64,000 nucleotides of DNA, from contig JABVXV010000177.1 in the NCBI GenBank assembly GCA_013365325.1, positions 1 to 64,000 on the forward strand, given 5' to 3'. The DNA is from Dipetalonema caudispina. Taxonomy: Eukaryota > Nematoda > Chromadorea > Rhabditida > Onchocercidae. The stretch's first letter is position 1. Every line of letters starts with the position of its first letter. Below are positions 1-14,800 of this stretch, one piece after another. The notes below the pieces were generated by a model. That model saw only the letters and a program-made list of their open reading frames with translations. It was not told where the DNA came from and made no database searches. Made by a program: the position numbers and the translations under genes.

Positions 1-156
<156 letters not shown>

Positions 157-850
157 TTAGTGCAAAATCCTAAATGCTTTTATTATTGCGTCTCTCTCGC
201 GATATTTTACGAACTATTACAGATTTCTTTATGATGATTTCTTAGAAAGAAAAATGTCGACGAAAGAGGAAAGGGCCAGCTGAACTATGAAATATCTGGG
301 TAGAATATAATTGAATCATGTCGATACTCTCGAATGAACCGATGGCAATTTGAGGATAGAAAGGAGTTAAAGATTTTCTGAAAGCTTCTGAAAAGGAATA
401 TAATTCGATTAAGTGGATCGGAGCTTTACAGGAAAAGAATAATTTTTCTATGGTTTTTTCCATTATCTACCTATATCCATCCCAAATAATCTACAAGAAA
501 TCATAAAAATAGTATTTCAACATATTTCTGCGCTTCTATAATTTCCTTGGATTGTATCGTATGATTTTACTGTCATTTTCAAACTTTACAGTTACTGCTT
601 CTGCAACCAGCTGCAAGGAATTTCACGCATTTGTCATTTCAAGATCTTTTAAAATTCATGCTGCAAATTAGGCTTAAACAGATATTTGCTAAAATCACAA
701 CATTTCGTCCTTGGTCGTGAAAAATTTCTGGCTAAACTGCCACAAAAACATTAGACAAACAACCAGAGAAAAGGGGGAAGCAAACAAATTCTTTTCTTGT
801 GGTTGCTCCAAAAAGTTGAATTTTAAGCGAAGCTTTCTGAAAGCAGCCTA
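157..850 (+). other. 5' flank of the potassium channel gene
   Basis: AT-rich DNA between the microsatellite and the first recognised channel exon. An in-frame stop lies shortly upstream of the ATG at 851, so that ATG is the first usable start in its frame. I see no other gene here. The short minus-strand open frame at 242-463 has no family signature. Confidence 0.5.
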
Positions 851-3800
851 ATGGGTTCAACAGCAGCCGGTGCTACTTATCAGGCCTACAATCAGCTGAT
901 CCGATCACCATCACTACATCTATCATATACAAAGTCGCAGCAACAAGGTGGTATTATTGAACAAGCTGAAAGTGGTAAGTCATTTACCTGTATATGCAAA
1001 TTAATTTTAATCAATTGAATTTTAGTACAAAATGGTAGCAGTTTTCTGCCGTAAGACATCTTGGTAGACTAGAAAAAAGTGAAACACGAGGAGAAAAATA
1101 TTAAGTTTGGAGGAATGAGATTAAAATGAAAGATAAAGCATGTTGAATTACTTTGAAAATTAAAATACGCACTTTGTGGATTCCTGCAAATGCCAACTTT
1201 GATCTCTCTAAAGTAATCAAAAAAAAAAAAAGAAAAAAATGATTTGTTTGTTAGTAGATAGTCAATATGTCACAAAACAAAAGGAAGTGACACGACTTCT
1301 GCCGTCCGTGGTATTTGTCACACTCTTACAATTTTTTGTTTAAATAATGGGAAAAAATCTTTTAGAGAAAAAATTAAGATTTTGGTTTGTATTTTTTAAT
1401 ATATTAGTATCAATAGATTAAAAACACAAAACTATCCTGGTAAAAAGGGAAAAGTATTCGATATTTAATAAATTTACAATTTCTGTAGTCAAAGACTTAA
1501 ATTAATCGGCAAATTTGTTGAAACTATTTTGATCATCTCAAAGCTACTATAGTCTTCAGTTATCATATCTTGAAGAAATCAGTTGGAGTGCAAAGATAAA
1601 TAACGTGGACAACAAAAATTACATTCTTAAAAGATCTTTGTAAAATTGGATTTAAATAACTTTGCATTCGTAAATTGCTCAACTAAGCAGATCGATATTA
1701 GAATTCGTAGATAGAAATTATATCCAAGAAAATTGGTTTAGAAAAAAAAAGCAAGTTTGAAGCATATCTTAGGACAAAACGTTTAAATATTTTGCTATAA
1801 TTTCTACTTAAGTGCTTAGCCTCGTTTATAAGTCTTCATAGATTCATCCTTATTCTATGTTTCGTTGAAATTATTTCTTCCAAGCATTTCTAATGAATAG
1901 TTTGCAAGACTATGCAAAGAAGGCTTTTATTTGTAGTTAGGTAAAATTAACCTCAATATTTTGCCATTTTTTTAAAGACTTTTCGTGAAAAAACAGCCTG
2001 CATTGTTATCCATTCCAATTTGATATGGATTTTCAATCAACTTAGATTTGCTGAGCACATTTTGGAGTACCTTTTGAAAGTATCTTTTTACCTTTTCTTT
2101 ACTTCATTAAAAATCCATGATATCATGCAAAATGCTTTGTATTCTCCACCGATTTTATTTTCGCTGTACAGTCAATGCAATCAGCATTTAGTGATGCGCT
2201 GATTACATTAATTAATTCATGTACCGCTTATCACAGGCACACTTGATCCGATCGATGGAATGTAAGTTCAGTAAATAAGACATGAGATCGTGATTTGAAT
2301 AGCACAAAATTTACCCTTCCAGCCGAGGATTAAGATGAATGATATGTTAAAGTGCTATCAAGAAGGATAATCGGTAAGATGGCATTAACTATCCTGAATT
2401 ATTATCATTAAAATAAAATTGCTCACTTGGTTAGTTAATTATTCTGGAATTATTCGCTTGATCATAAGTTATTACTGGACAGATCTTCCATTGCCTTTAA
2501 ACTTTATTTTATCAATTCCTGAAAATAAATCAGTTCAAAATCATTACTCCAACCAAAATATACTTCCTGATCTATAAAATTTAATCTAAAATTATTCCAA
2601 ATGTGTTTTCGAATTTTTTTGGCGAATTTTATCACATTTTTCAGCTTGCACTGTATTCATGCATGGCTGTTCGACAGAAAAACTTTCCAGAATTTCTCAT
2701 TTCTCTATTTTAATAATTTAAGTGAATTTGAGCGTTTAGAAAAGTAAAACATCATTTTGAAAATTTTGGAATTTATTTGCAAACTATTCTAGTGAAATCC
2801 TAATTTAGGAACATGGGTTTTCTCAATCATATCTAAATTTTTTTTCGAAATTATGGGGAATTGTGTCATAAATATTGAAGAAACCAACATAAGTTGCATT
2901 CCGAAAGTATTATTAAAGATTTTTGCATATATGCTTCAAGTGATTTATGGAATTTATCTTAAAATGTGTGATAGATTAAAATAGCTCAGATGAGTTTTAA
3001 AAATATAGTATTTATGAAGCATTAGCTGAAAATTTCTTTCCTTTCCTTTCCATAAACAAAATTCGATTCAAATTGATATTTGCCAAATTTCAATCCAATT
3101 TCCAATTTTGTTTAGCAGAAATGCTTAACTTGCACCATTTTTCTTCGAAACTCCACTTTCTTACACCACATTTCAAACTTTTCCTGCCAAAAAGGTAAAA
3201 TTTTGCTTCTTCGAACGAAAATCGTAGAAAGAATACAAAGCAAAGCGAAACATGATGCTTGTAAAAACATAATTAACTCAAATGAAGAACTATTAAGTCT
3301 TTCCGAATCTTAAGAAAAAAGGACTAAGTTTTTTTAAGATTTTAAAACACTTTCTATAATCAAAAGAAGTTTAAGCCCAATTACTAACATCAGTTTAAAA
3401 TTTACTCTCTCGCATCACTATTAGCCATCTGCATATGCCAGAAGAAAATTATTTATTTAACTTCAGGATCTTATCAGAGCTAAGATCCAATTTATGAAAT
3501 GAATTTAGGAGAAGTTTGATAGTCTATCGTTCATTAGTGCATTATAGCAACAGTAATTATACATATTTGAAAGTGAGTATCAAACAATTCAACAGCTCAG
3601 TAAGTTTCATCGATTGTACTTTTTAATCTAATTATCGAACATGAATGCTTCGCTGCTTTTCAGGCGTAAATTGAAGTGTTAAGTTCTAAAAAGCACTTCA
3701 TATATTTTTGAAGTTTAAATCTTTTTTCGTTATTATTGCGAAAGCAAAGTTTCATTTTTTTTGCAATGCGTTTTGCTATTTATTTTTTTTTGAAATACAT

Positions 3801-5813
3801 TTGAGGGATGAATCAACTGGAACAATGTCGGAAAAATCCACAAATGAGATTAGTGCTGTGAATTGATCGACAAAAAGAATAGCTTAGTTTTTCAGAAAAT
3901 GTTTTCCTTTGAACGATTCTTCCTAATTTCAAAAGAAAAGATTCCGAAAATTTCGTAATTTTATTTGTTTCTGTCATAGTCTTTTGCTTGCAAAACTAAG
4001 GGAAAGTAAAAATTAGAAATAAAGAAAAAAATCAGTAAAACATAGTATTAAATGATATTTAAAGAAAAAAGGGATAATTAATAATAATTAATAAAATTTT
4101 GGAAAGAAATGTAAATTTAAGATTAAAGTTTATATTTCTTTTTAAAAATGTAAAACACAAAAAAAACTTTAAGTTTCAAGTTTATATTTCTTATTAACTC
4201 TTTAATATTGAACATATTGGAATCCAAGTGAATATCATTATTTCATTGGCTTCATTGAAACAGTAATAAAATTGACTAATCTAATATATCTGTGCGGATC
4301 ATCTTGGAATTCATTCTTCGGCCTTCCGAATTTTGCCTTTTAAATTCATCAGAATATATGATCTCCTTTTGATTTCCGTATTCATCGGCTCATGATCTTC
4401 GTATCTTCCGTAATCCTTTGATATTACTGAATGCGCTTCTAATGCTTCTCTGTGTTTTCATGCAACATGCAGAATATTGCATCAAAAACTACGTCCCGTG
4501 AATTCGAAACGGATAGATATCACCTCTATATATCCTAATTTTACATTCAATTGAATTTTTATTGAATTTTTTATAAGATTTGAATAGATTTCATTTTTCT
4601 TTAACACACTTTTAATGCCTTTTCCCGCATTTAACCTTTACAAAGAGCCAAAAACCAAAAAGTCGAAGATAGCTCTGACTGAGATAAATTTTCTGATCTG
4701 TGTTGTTGTGAATTGATGTTTAGTACTATTGAAGTGACCGATAGCGTATAGGTAATACCAATGGAAATAATGAAGACGATGAAGTATTGAAATAAAAGTT
4801 CCATTATTTTTTTCTCTGTTTTGAAATTTTTTAGAAGTACACTTTCTTCATTTTATCAAGAGCAAATATTGCAAACCTTTCCCGAGTGGTTTTTCGATTT
4901 CAAAAGATTTTTTCGTAATTTGGGAGACAAATTTTGAAAATGGAATATTTGCTAATGTTTTTAACCATTTTAAGAAGGTTTTCCATTGAAATTGATTCAA
5001 CATCCGAATTTTGAATATTAAAGAGGAAATATTAAAGTGCGAATGGGCCTATTAGTATGCCTTATGTGAGCCTAAGAAAAACTAATTGACAAAAATCCCA
5101 AAATGGGCTTCACTCTAAAAATTTATTGTCCAACATGAATTGAGGGTAAATGAAGAACAACGATTGGTTTTATATAAACAAACAATTAATTTAACAATTA
5201 AAAATTGAACAAAAAGTATACTTCACCAAAAAATTTCTTCGATTAAGGGAATTCACTAAGGGAATTCACATTTTTTTTTTTCCAATTAGTTAGAATTTAT
5301 AAGTCCATTTTTTTAGCGAAAATAGAGCAATAAAATACTAAATTAATCAACTCATATTGTTAAAGTAAGCTGTACTTCTGACAGATAGACCATATTTTGG
5401 TCAATAAATGCCACAGTTGCAGAATAGTAATATCTGTGAGAAATATTCAACAAAAAAAACAGCAATTATTTAACCGATCGGTATTCACTTGGCCCTATCG
5501 AACATATTTGTCTCAACAGTATGACATGTAGCGTGATAATATGGTTATCATAGTTCAACATGCATTGATAATTTCTCCTTTCTATTCCATCCCTATAGTT
5601 AGCCTGAACAATGCATTACTGCTTTATTATTAAATGAGTTTTCAGTCTAGGCATTACTGCGCCGATTGAGTTATTAACATAACCAACCCATTGACGACTA
5701 TCATTATTATCGATATTGACGTTGTACTACTATCATTATGATTGTTGCTGTTGTTGCTGGTGGAGATGTTGAAGGTAGAGAACGACGATGATGATGATGA
5801 TAATGATGATGAC

Positions 5814-5865
<52 letters not shown>

Positions 5866-8800
5866 GTAGGGTTTGAAGTCTGCCTGAGGCAGGATAAGTC
5901 TGCAGCACAGTGGATTTGCTCTGATGGGAACAACTAATGCAGCGTTGTCTTTGCGCCGTTTCACACAAACATCATTTAACTTCCGATTTAACTCAGCTCT
6001 ACCTCCACCGGTACCTGTTGTATCCCCACCGTTAACCCCAATTTCACGCAAGTCCAGTCTCAGCAGCAGTGGTTAGTAACTCTCCTGTTTTCAGTTATTG
6101 AGAAAGATTATCATATTTTTTATCACCGTAGTTGTGTCACCATTTCTCACGATCTTTACAACTTCGTTAGTGGAAGTGAAAATACAAACTTTCATCCTAG
6201 GTTGGCCTCGAAGTGAATCTATCAATTTTAAAGTTACTAACATTAAGTTGCTATTTTAGTTTTTAAGCTTATTATTTTTTTCAATAAACTACAACATGAA
6301 TAAGTTTGTGTTTTCAAATTTACAACTATCATTCAAATCTCAAATTTTCCTTTTTTAATTATACATTAGATTTCTATGAGTAACCGTCTACATTACATTA
6401 TCTTCTTGGAATATATTTCCTTGAGTTTCAAATTTTCTATAATCGATTTTCTTTTTCTTTCTTCACTTCAAACTTTCTCGTATTATTTTTAAAGAGCAAT
6501 TTTTTCCTTATGAATGTGACACAATATTGATATTGTCACAGTTATCATGTCATCTCAGTAGACAAAATTAGAAGAAGTTTAAAGAGAACATGTTGTTGCT
6601 GTGTTTTTGTAAATTGTAAAGATCGATGAGAATTTTGCTATCTGCAGGAAGATCAGCTTCTTTTGCAGTGAAAAAAAAAAGTGAAGTGAAAAGGTAAATT
6701 CACTCCTTACTATCATCTGCAGAACATTTATCACTGTGGGAGGGATTAATGGGAGGCTAAATTAAGTTCAATACGAAGTTCCTAACATTCTGCTTGTGTT
6801 CAGCATCGAGAATTACGAGCGGAAGATGAGTGTAGTATGGCATTAAGCAATGTGTGGAATTCTCGATCAGAACTTCGGACTTCTTGTTCTTCTTGATCCA
6901 TTCTATCTAAGATTAAACCGTAGGAGTGATTCAATTGGGAATTGAATTCAATATATTTCAAAAGAGACAAATTCAATTCTTTCAAGAGTGGTTTTGAAAA
7001 GTAAATCCTAAGGAACAATTCTACTTATCAGCAAAAAAAATTAAATGATTTGAAATAGAATTATTAAATCAAAAAGATCGGAGATTAGTCTCCTCTTTAA
7101 CAATTAAAAATCTGCGTAAATCATGAAGCGATTAGAGAGGAGTTTGCTCAAATTTTACACCATTATCGAACAAATAACGTAAATGATTTCTCAACTGCTA
7201 TCACATGATACAGTGCTCGGATGAAGCAAGCTTACATCTTCCAACGATACATTAAAAATATATTGCAATTTTTTCTATATAGGTTATTTCTTCATTCCTC
7301 TTCAGTTTAACAAAATTTTATAGCTCGGATTTCATCTATTCATTCCAATAACTGGCCAGATTGGAGACATTCTAAAAATGAAAAACAAGAAGTTTAAATG
7401 TTCATCATAGCAAAAATCTCGTTGAATAACGTCGATACTTGGCTATACTTTTACAATTTCTCTAACTAGACTAGGTACAACTTTGATTCACCATTTTCTG
7501 GAACGGAGAATTTTAACGGATAGTAGAATGGAGTATTTCTGGAAGAGATGTTCAATTGCACTACCGACAGTTTGCATTTCCTAGGTCAACTGGAAAATAT
7601 GAATAAACAGAATAATAAGTGTTATTGAACAGCTGATACTTCTACTGCTGCTGCTACTGCTGCTGAATGTTTCACATTATCAAGGTTGAAAACTATAACT
7701 ATGAAGAATTATAGGATGTAAGAATGTCAGAGCATGTTAAATTTTTTTTCGGAAACATATTTTTTGTTGATAAATTTTTGGTGAGAAAACAAATTTATAT
7801 TGTTGCCTAAGCGAAACACAACACAACAACAATTGATTGATACCTCACATAGTTACATACGATTTTTTAATAGATCGAGAAGTAAAAGCACTTTTGCTAG
7901 CAAAATTGTTTGGTTTTTTTTTTTTTTTCTGTTGGAATTCTCTGAAACTAGCAGAAGTTCTCAAAAAGAAATTACTTAGAATCTTCAATGGAATACATGG
8001 AAAACAATTATAAATAATCAAAAGCAACTTTTTTTTGTCATAACATGATATCCGATGCTGCATTAAAATAGAATAAAGATTTTATTTTGTAGAATTTCCA
8101 AGAACTTTATTCTGCTTATTTTCTACTACAGAAATGGAAATGTAAGTAAGCATCATTGTTGCACAGGACGAAATCTATTACTGGAAAGGTAGAATGATTA
8201 AAATCTTGAAATAATATTACATACATTTTGCACACCAATCCATTACTTTTATGAAACAGTAATTTTTTTTTTTTTTTTTTTTTTTGATCTGAGTGCTTCC
8301 TCTTCATAAAAATAATTCGGCATAAAATTCTTCCTCTGTTACTTATTAGCCATTTGAAAAAGGAATATTACTTCAAAATATTGAATAAATTGACATCTGT
8401 TTGAAATGCTTTGTTACAACTCTCAAAGGATTTCTGATTTTCTGGTCCGCTGCTTTTATCTCATAATTTTTAAAGGCAGCAATTTATTGAAGTATGTATA
8501 ACAGCAAATTAAAAACTAAATAACAGTAATAACTGTAGCATGGCATCGATTCTGTTTTCTAACATCTGATGGGATTTCTCGATCGTTGAGTTCATTTTTT
8601 TTCCGAATTTCAGCTTTCCCATCTTCAAACAGCATTATTAGTCGTTAAAATATCGAAACACAAAGAACCTAAAAAATTCTCCGTTTTATTTCTTTCCCAT
8701 TTCATTATTTCATTATCCGATCATTTCGACATTTTAAGTTCCTTTGTATATCTATCCGTTTTCCTTCAATTCAAGTATTTTATCTGATTTAAATGAAAAC

Positions 8801-11800
8801 GCAAATAGAATATGTTGGGACTATCAAGGTTTGAAGACTGTTGCAAAGCTGTGCCTGATTTTTAATGATAAATTTTAGTGCTAGAAAACGATCACTGTCT
8901 CAGAAAGCTGTTATGAATTAAAAGTATTATAAGCAAACATTTATGCAAATTGATTATTTGATAAAAGGTTTAGTAATGTCGTTATAAATTTCAATAAATG
9001 TTATTCTTGCACTGATAGACTATGAAAAGAAAATGTATTAATAGCTTAACTATGAATGCATGAATTAGTTTTATTCTATGAAATTTATCAGTAATTCAAA
9101 TTTGAAGAAGAATAAAAAGAAACAATATTCATTTAAATATCCATAGATTCGTTTGAGTCTATTTGAAGCTACTTTTGAACATCAGGATCAAGAGGATTCA
9201 TCCAATGTGTTTCTGAAAGATGACATGACTGATCGGTTATTGATATGATCTCTAAAAAAGTAAAACATCCTCTATTTATTTGCATACAACAGTTGGCATG
9301 GTACAGAGTGCTATAAATTTTTGACATTTTAAAATTTTCAAGATATTGTTGCTTCATAGCATTAAACAAATTGAAATTCAAATATAGCTTTAGCAAGTTG
9401 TTATGTTCCGTCATCGAACATGATGATGCATCGTTGCTTAAAACATTTTGCCCCTGTAACAATCGTTATTCAGTGCAACGTAATTAATTATATTTTCGAA
9501 GGATGGGCAGTACAGGTGCTTGGTGCAAATGACTCTTATATTTGTATGAATACATTGTAAAACAGATTAAATTTCACCAACACAACTATTTCTGAAAGAC
9601 ATAGTAAACAAATTGTTGAAGTTCCTGCTTAGTTGCTGGAAATTGCATGCGTGCATGCAAATCCGAATTGCGCCTTGCTACTATTTCCATCCTTTTGTAC
9701 GGGCAAATAAGTGCATGTGCGAACTAACAAGTAATTTTACAGATTTCCTTTAGTTGTAAATAATAAATATTCTTATTAAATCAAGTTTTGATTAAATTTC
9801 AAGTTTTTCTTATCAGTATTTTAGTTGAGAAATTCATTCATATATTCAACGTACATACATTTCAGAAACCTTAATGTGGATTACGTAGAAGTATACATTT
9901 CTTGAGTACCATTGAAATATGCAACTTGTGATTGCTTGATCTGACAAGTTTGTTTAATGGGTGGCGAATTATTTATGAGAAGGGTTCAGTTTACCCTTAT
10001 GTTATTCCAGTATTGACTAATTATTTGCATATAATTTTTATCTCATAATCCCTTCAACTCCCATATCATTTATCGCTCTTTCTTGCTTTCAGACAGTTCC
10101 TTGAATTATTTGAAAGCTTATGTATGCTCCGATTTTCTCTCTAATGAAAGCATAGAACAAGAGGAATATTAATATTTGCATAAATTTCCCTTGAGGAATT
10201 ACCATAAAATTGGTGGTTATTGAGAAAGCAGTAACTGTAAGTTATTATAGTTCAAATAATCAAAAAAATCAAAAGAGTTTAATTTTGTCAGTTAAAGTAT
10301 AAATTTGCTTCACAAACAATGACTTGTTAGATGCTTCGATGAAATTGATGTTTGGAGTCAGCTGACAGCATTACATTCGGTGATGCGATTGATATGAAGC
10401 TTTACATATTAAATCTTAGGTAATGTCATCAAATATAACCTTATTATAGGATGATGACAATCGAAACTTAAAATAGCTCAGCGCAAGAAGCATTGGACAA
10501 TTGTATTATCAACAGCAAGCAATAAGTAGTAGCAGAATAGATTTGAAGTAATAAAATGGATTTCATCGGAGCATAACTATAAGTTTCTAATGATTATAAT
10601 AATTTGTTTTGCTTCGATTTAACGTCTAATATAATATATTTCTTAAGAGTCGTTCCGGAAATGTGATAGGAAATGATTCATAATTTAAACGAAGTAAACA
10701 ACACTTGGGAATATATCTAATTTTTGCTTTCTACTGCAAAAATTTGTAATATACTACAATTTGACATTTTGCGTAACAAATTATCGTCGTTAAATGATTT
10801 GGGATAATAATAAACATCACAACAGCCAAATGTTGAGCAAATGACTGATGGATTATTGTACTTGTTTAAACAAAACAAAATTGTAATTATGATTTCGAAT
10901 ATTATGTTACCATTTCATCGATCGTTTGTTATCCTTTAGCTGATGAATGTCGGAAATCAGGGGTAAAAAATAGAACTAAAGGGAATATGATAGAATCTCG
11001 AAGATTTATTTCAACACCAAGTGATAAAGATAATGTAGTTATGGCTGATCAGTACTTCATTTATTTATTTTTGATCAGTTTATTTTCCTCCAAAAATTCA
11101 TCTTATTTTTAATATGCAATTTGAACTGGTGATAAATTCAGGTTTTCGGTTTGAAAGAAACATATTATCAAAGATTGAGAAAATAATATTAGCATAAACG
11201 AAGTTGAAGGATTTAATACCTGATCAGTTTTGATAACAATCTGCAATTTTCAAAAATTCTAGCTTGAAGAATAGTTAACTAATCGGCACTCAAATTTTTA
11301 TCACTATTTATTTCTAAATGCTTGAGGAATGTTCCCAGAAATGCTAAAAATGACATTCAAAAGTTTAAGGTTTAAATGAAAGAATATTTGGTCCAAAACC
11401 TGAAGGCGTAGTCATGAAGCTAAAAAGCTTTAATCATGAAGTAACAATCTAAATCGGAAATCGGCTTCCATCTGATGATTTCAGGATTAAAATATAACAT
11501 AGCTTTATTTGATTTATTAAAATAAAACATTGCTTTGTAACAAGATTTTTTAAAAACTGACAAGTATATTGGAAAATTTTAGAGACAATTGGCAAGGTGA
11601 AATGGGATGAGTATCCTCTGAGGAAAGGTGGCAGTAATTCAATATGTTCTAACGAACAATCTCCACCTGAATCGCTCCCAAAACGAATTATCAAGGTCTT
11701 ATGTTTTCTTTTTCCTTGAAATTATTTACATCAGCAGAAAATAGTTTTCCAAAGATGGATAATGTAATGATGTAATTCAGAATCGCAACAAAACGTTGAA

Positions 11801-14800
11801 TTATGCTTTAAGCTAAGTTGCTTGTTCGACGAGCTTAAAGTATTGCAGCAATTAAATAGTCGCACACTTATCTTGATAGTTACTAAATTTGGATAAGTTT
11901 TAGCTGATAAAAATTCTTATACCTCATGTTGGTCTCATCATCTTATTACTAACATATATCGCAATCGGTGCTTCAGTTTTCATTTGGTTAGAAGCCGACA
12001 ACGAACTGCAGGTATGACAATATGACAAAATTATTGAACTCTTGCGTTCACATTTCATCTCTTTAGTTATTCTGCTATATCTTTCAATCCAAGAAATACA
12101 GAATGCAGGAAGCATTCTGAGTCATGACATCATTGTTTAATTCAGTACTAAAAAAAGACTCAGGAATAATATCATTTATAGAATCGTCGATCGAAGTTGC
12201 AAAAAGTGTTGAAACTATACAGTATGATTATCAATGAAACTTTCAACATTTGTATGCCTGAACTTACAGGCAATACTACACGATCATCGGTATGTAACCT
12301 ACAAGTAGACTATATAGGTAAAATGCATCTTATTCATTATAAAATGATTTGAAATTCTCTGAACAAGCACATACCTAAACTTGGATATATCAAATCATGC
12401 ATATATGACAATTGGCATTGAAGAGATAATTATTTTCATTTTCAACGAAATGCAGGATTTTCTTAAATACTTTCTGATTATTTATACTAGAAAAGTGGGA
12501 ATGATGATGAGACAAATTCTAAATTGATTGAAATGGAAAGAGGCATAGCAGTTCGAGGTATCCTTGGATAAAGGAAAGTTAAGAGAAGAGAAATAATGAT
12601 GTAAGAGAAAAATTTGTTTTCATCAGTACAACGTAAAATTCAGTTAGTTTTTTATTGATGATTTAAATGGCACAAAAATATTTGGGACCAAAAAAGTGTT
12701 CATGTAAAGTGTTAACTACAGTCGCAATTCGATATTCTGAAATTATAGGTCGAGAGACGTATACGTCCATTGTTATCAGTTTTATCAAGTACGCACGAAT
12801 ATGACGATCGTTTCACGTTGAATAGTCAACTATGGACTGATTCTGAAGAAGAACTTGTTACGCGATGGTCGTTTGCTGCTTCTGCATTATACGCTTTAAC
12901 CGTCATTACATCTACTGGTTCGTTAGATTTGCGATATTTTTTCTCTGAATCCAAGTCCAAAGTATATTCATAAAAGTGACACCATAACAATAGCTATTTA
13001 GGTCTTTACTTTTCAGGATATGATCATGTAACACCGAGTACTAATCCTGGACGATTATTCACGGTATTTTTCGGCCTCGTTGGTATACCTCTGATGTTCA
13101 TTACTGCCGCTGATATTGGTAAATTTCTGTCAGAAATTGTAATACGATCATACAGCAAATTGTTAGAACTGATTGAATGGATTGGTTCCATAATAGATGC
13201 CATTCGTGACTGCGTCAGGGATGATGAAGATTCTATCGATTCCAGGTCAGAATTGTTTTATCTTCCACTTTCAAGCCTTATACTACAAAATATGAAATTG
13301 ATCACAGTAACATTTGCTGTAGTCTGTTTTCGGATACTTTCTACGGCATATTTTGCAATAATCGTTCTTGATATCACTAAAATTGTAGAAAAAGACGAGC
13401 AGCTCGACCGCAGAGTGTGTTGGGTGATGACGAGGATGACGAAGGACGTGTGCAACTTCCTATCGCTTCATACTTCGGATTGATCATTGGGTACTGTGCC
13501 ATTGGGAGTATGCTTTTCAATACTTTTGAAAAGGGACCTGTATGGTAAGTATGAATGTTTCATTTATGTGAAAGAAAAATGAATAAATACATGTTACTAT
13601 CGTATCACAATTGTAACGGCCAAATATCATCATCACATGAAAAAGTGAAATCGTTGAAATAATGTAAAGAAATTAAATTAGTCAAAATACACTAATAATC
13701 TTTTCTAAAGATACATAAACAACCAGTAAAAATGATTAACACAAAAATACATATCGAATTTGCAGAAGAATTAAGGTTTAAATAACTCTTCATTAATTAT
13801 TTCATTAGAAAAATTTGAACCGATATCACGAATTGAAGATTCTTTTAAGTCATTTTACAGGTCTTTTATGCACGGTGTGTTTTTCTCGTTCAATACTATC
13901 ACGACAATTGGTCTCGGGAATATTCATGTTAGGAATCAGTTCTATTTGGCTGTTAGTTATCTCACATTTTTATAGAAATGAACTTCCTATCATTACAACT
14001 TCTGAAATATAATTGAAGACCTTTTTCACTTTTTTATGGAATTAAATAACTGAAAATGGATAATCGATTAACTTGTTGATTTGTTTTTGCTGTAAAACTT
14101 GAATGATATTAAGGAATGGTTGCCACAATAAGATACACTAAAATGCTTTTTAAAGTGTTTTTTGTCTTAAATTTATAAAATGAAAATTAGAACTTTTCTT
14201 TTTTTGCTTTAAAGGACGATATTTTATTCCGTATCATTTATTCAACTGAATACATATTTGATGAGCAATTCTTACAGTTAGTGATTGCTTATGTGATAAT
14301 TGGTTTGGCTGTGATAACAGCATCGTTAGATTTATGCAGCTCAACGCTCAAACGAACATTCACCAAATTACATTATTTCGGTCGAAAGATTCGTGGAGCA
14401 CGTCGTGGTTTTGCAAATGTTAGCGATGATATTCGTGAAGCTATGAGGATTATCGCAGCTCTCAAAAAGACAAGGTGTTAACTCTTATCAAATCATTTGA
14501 ATGCCATTGATTGATATCTCGTTTTATTTGATATTTTACAATTTATTGATTTGATAAAAGACTAACTAATTAGGTTATAAACCATAACAGAATCTGACTC
14601 AATTTTAGAAATATGGGAAGATGATGAACAAGAAAAAAAACTGATAATGATAAATGATGCTCACCACTTGGGAATTATTGATTATAATAATCTATATATG
14701 ATTAGTAGCACATCTTATATGATCACAAGATTTCTTTCTCGTTTGTCTTAGCATGAAAAGCCCAATAGATATTTCGGATTGGGTTTGACACCGCTCCGTT

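Noticed and set aside
5654..6051. Minus-strand frames rich in Ser, His or Ile
   Set aside because: They are translations of the GAT/ATC microsatellite in three frames; the plus strand carries the channel exon.
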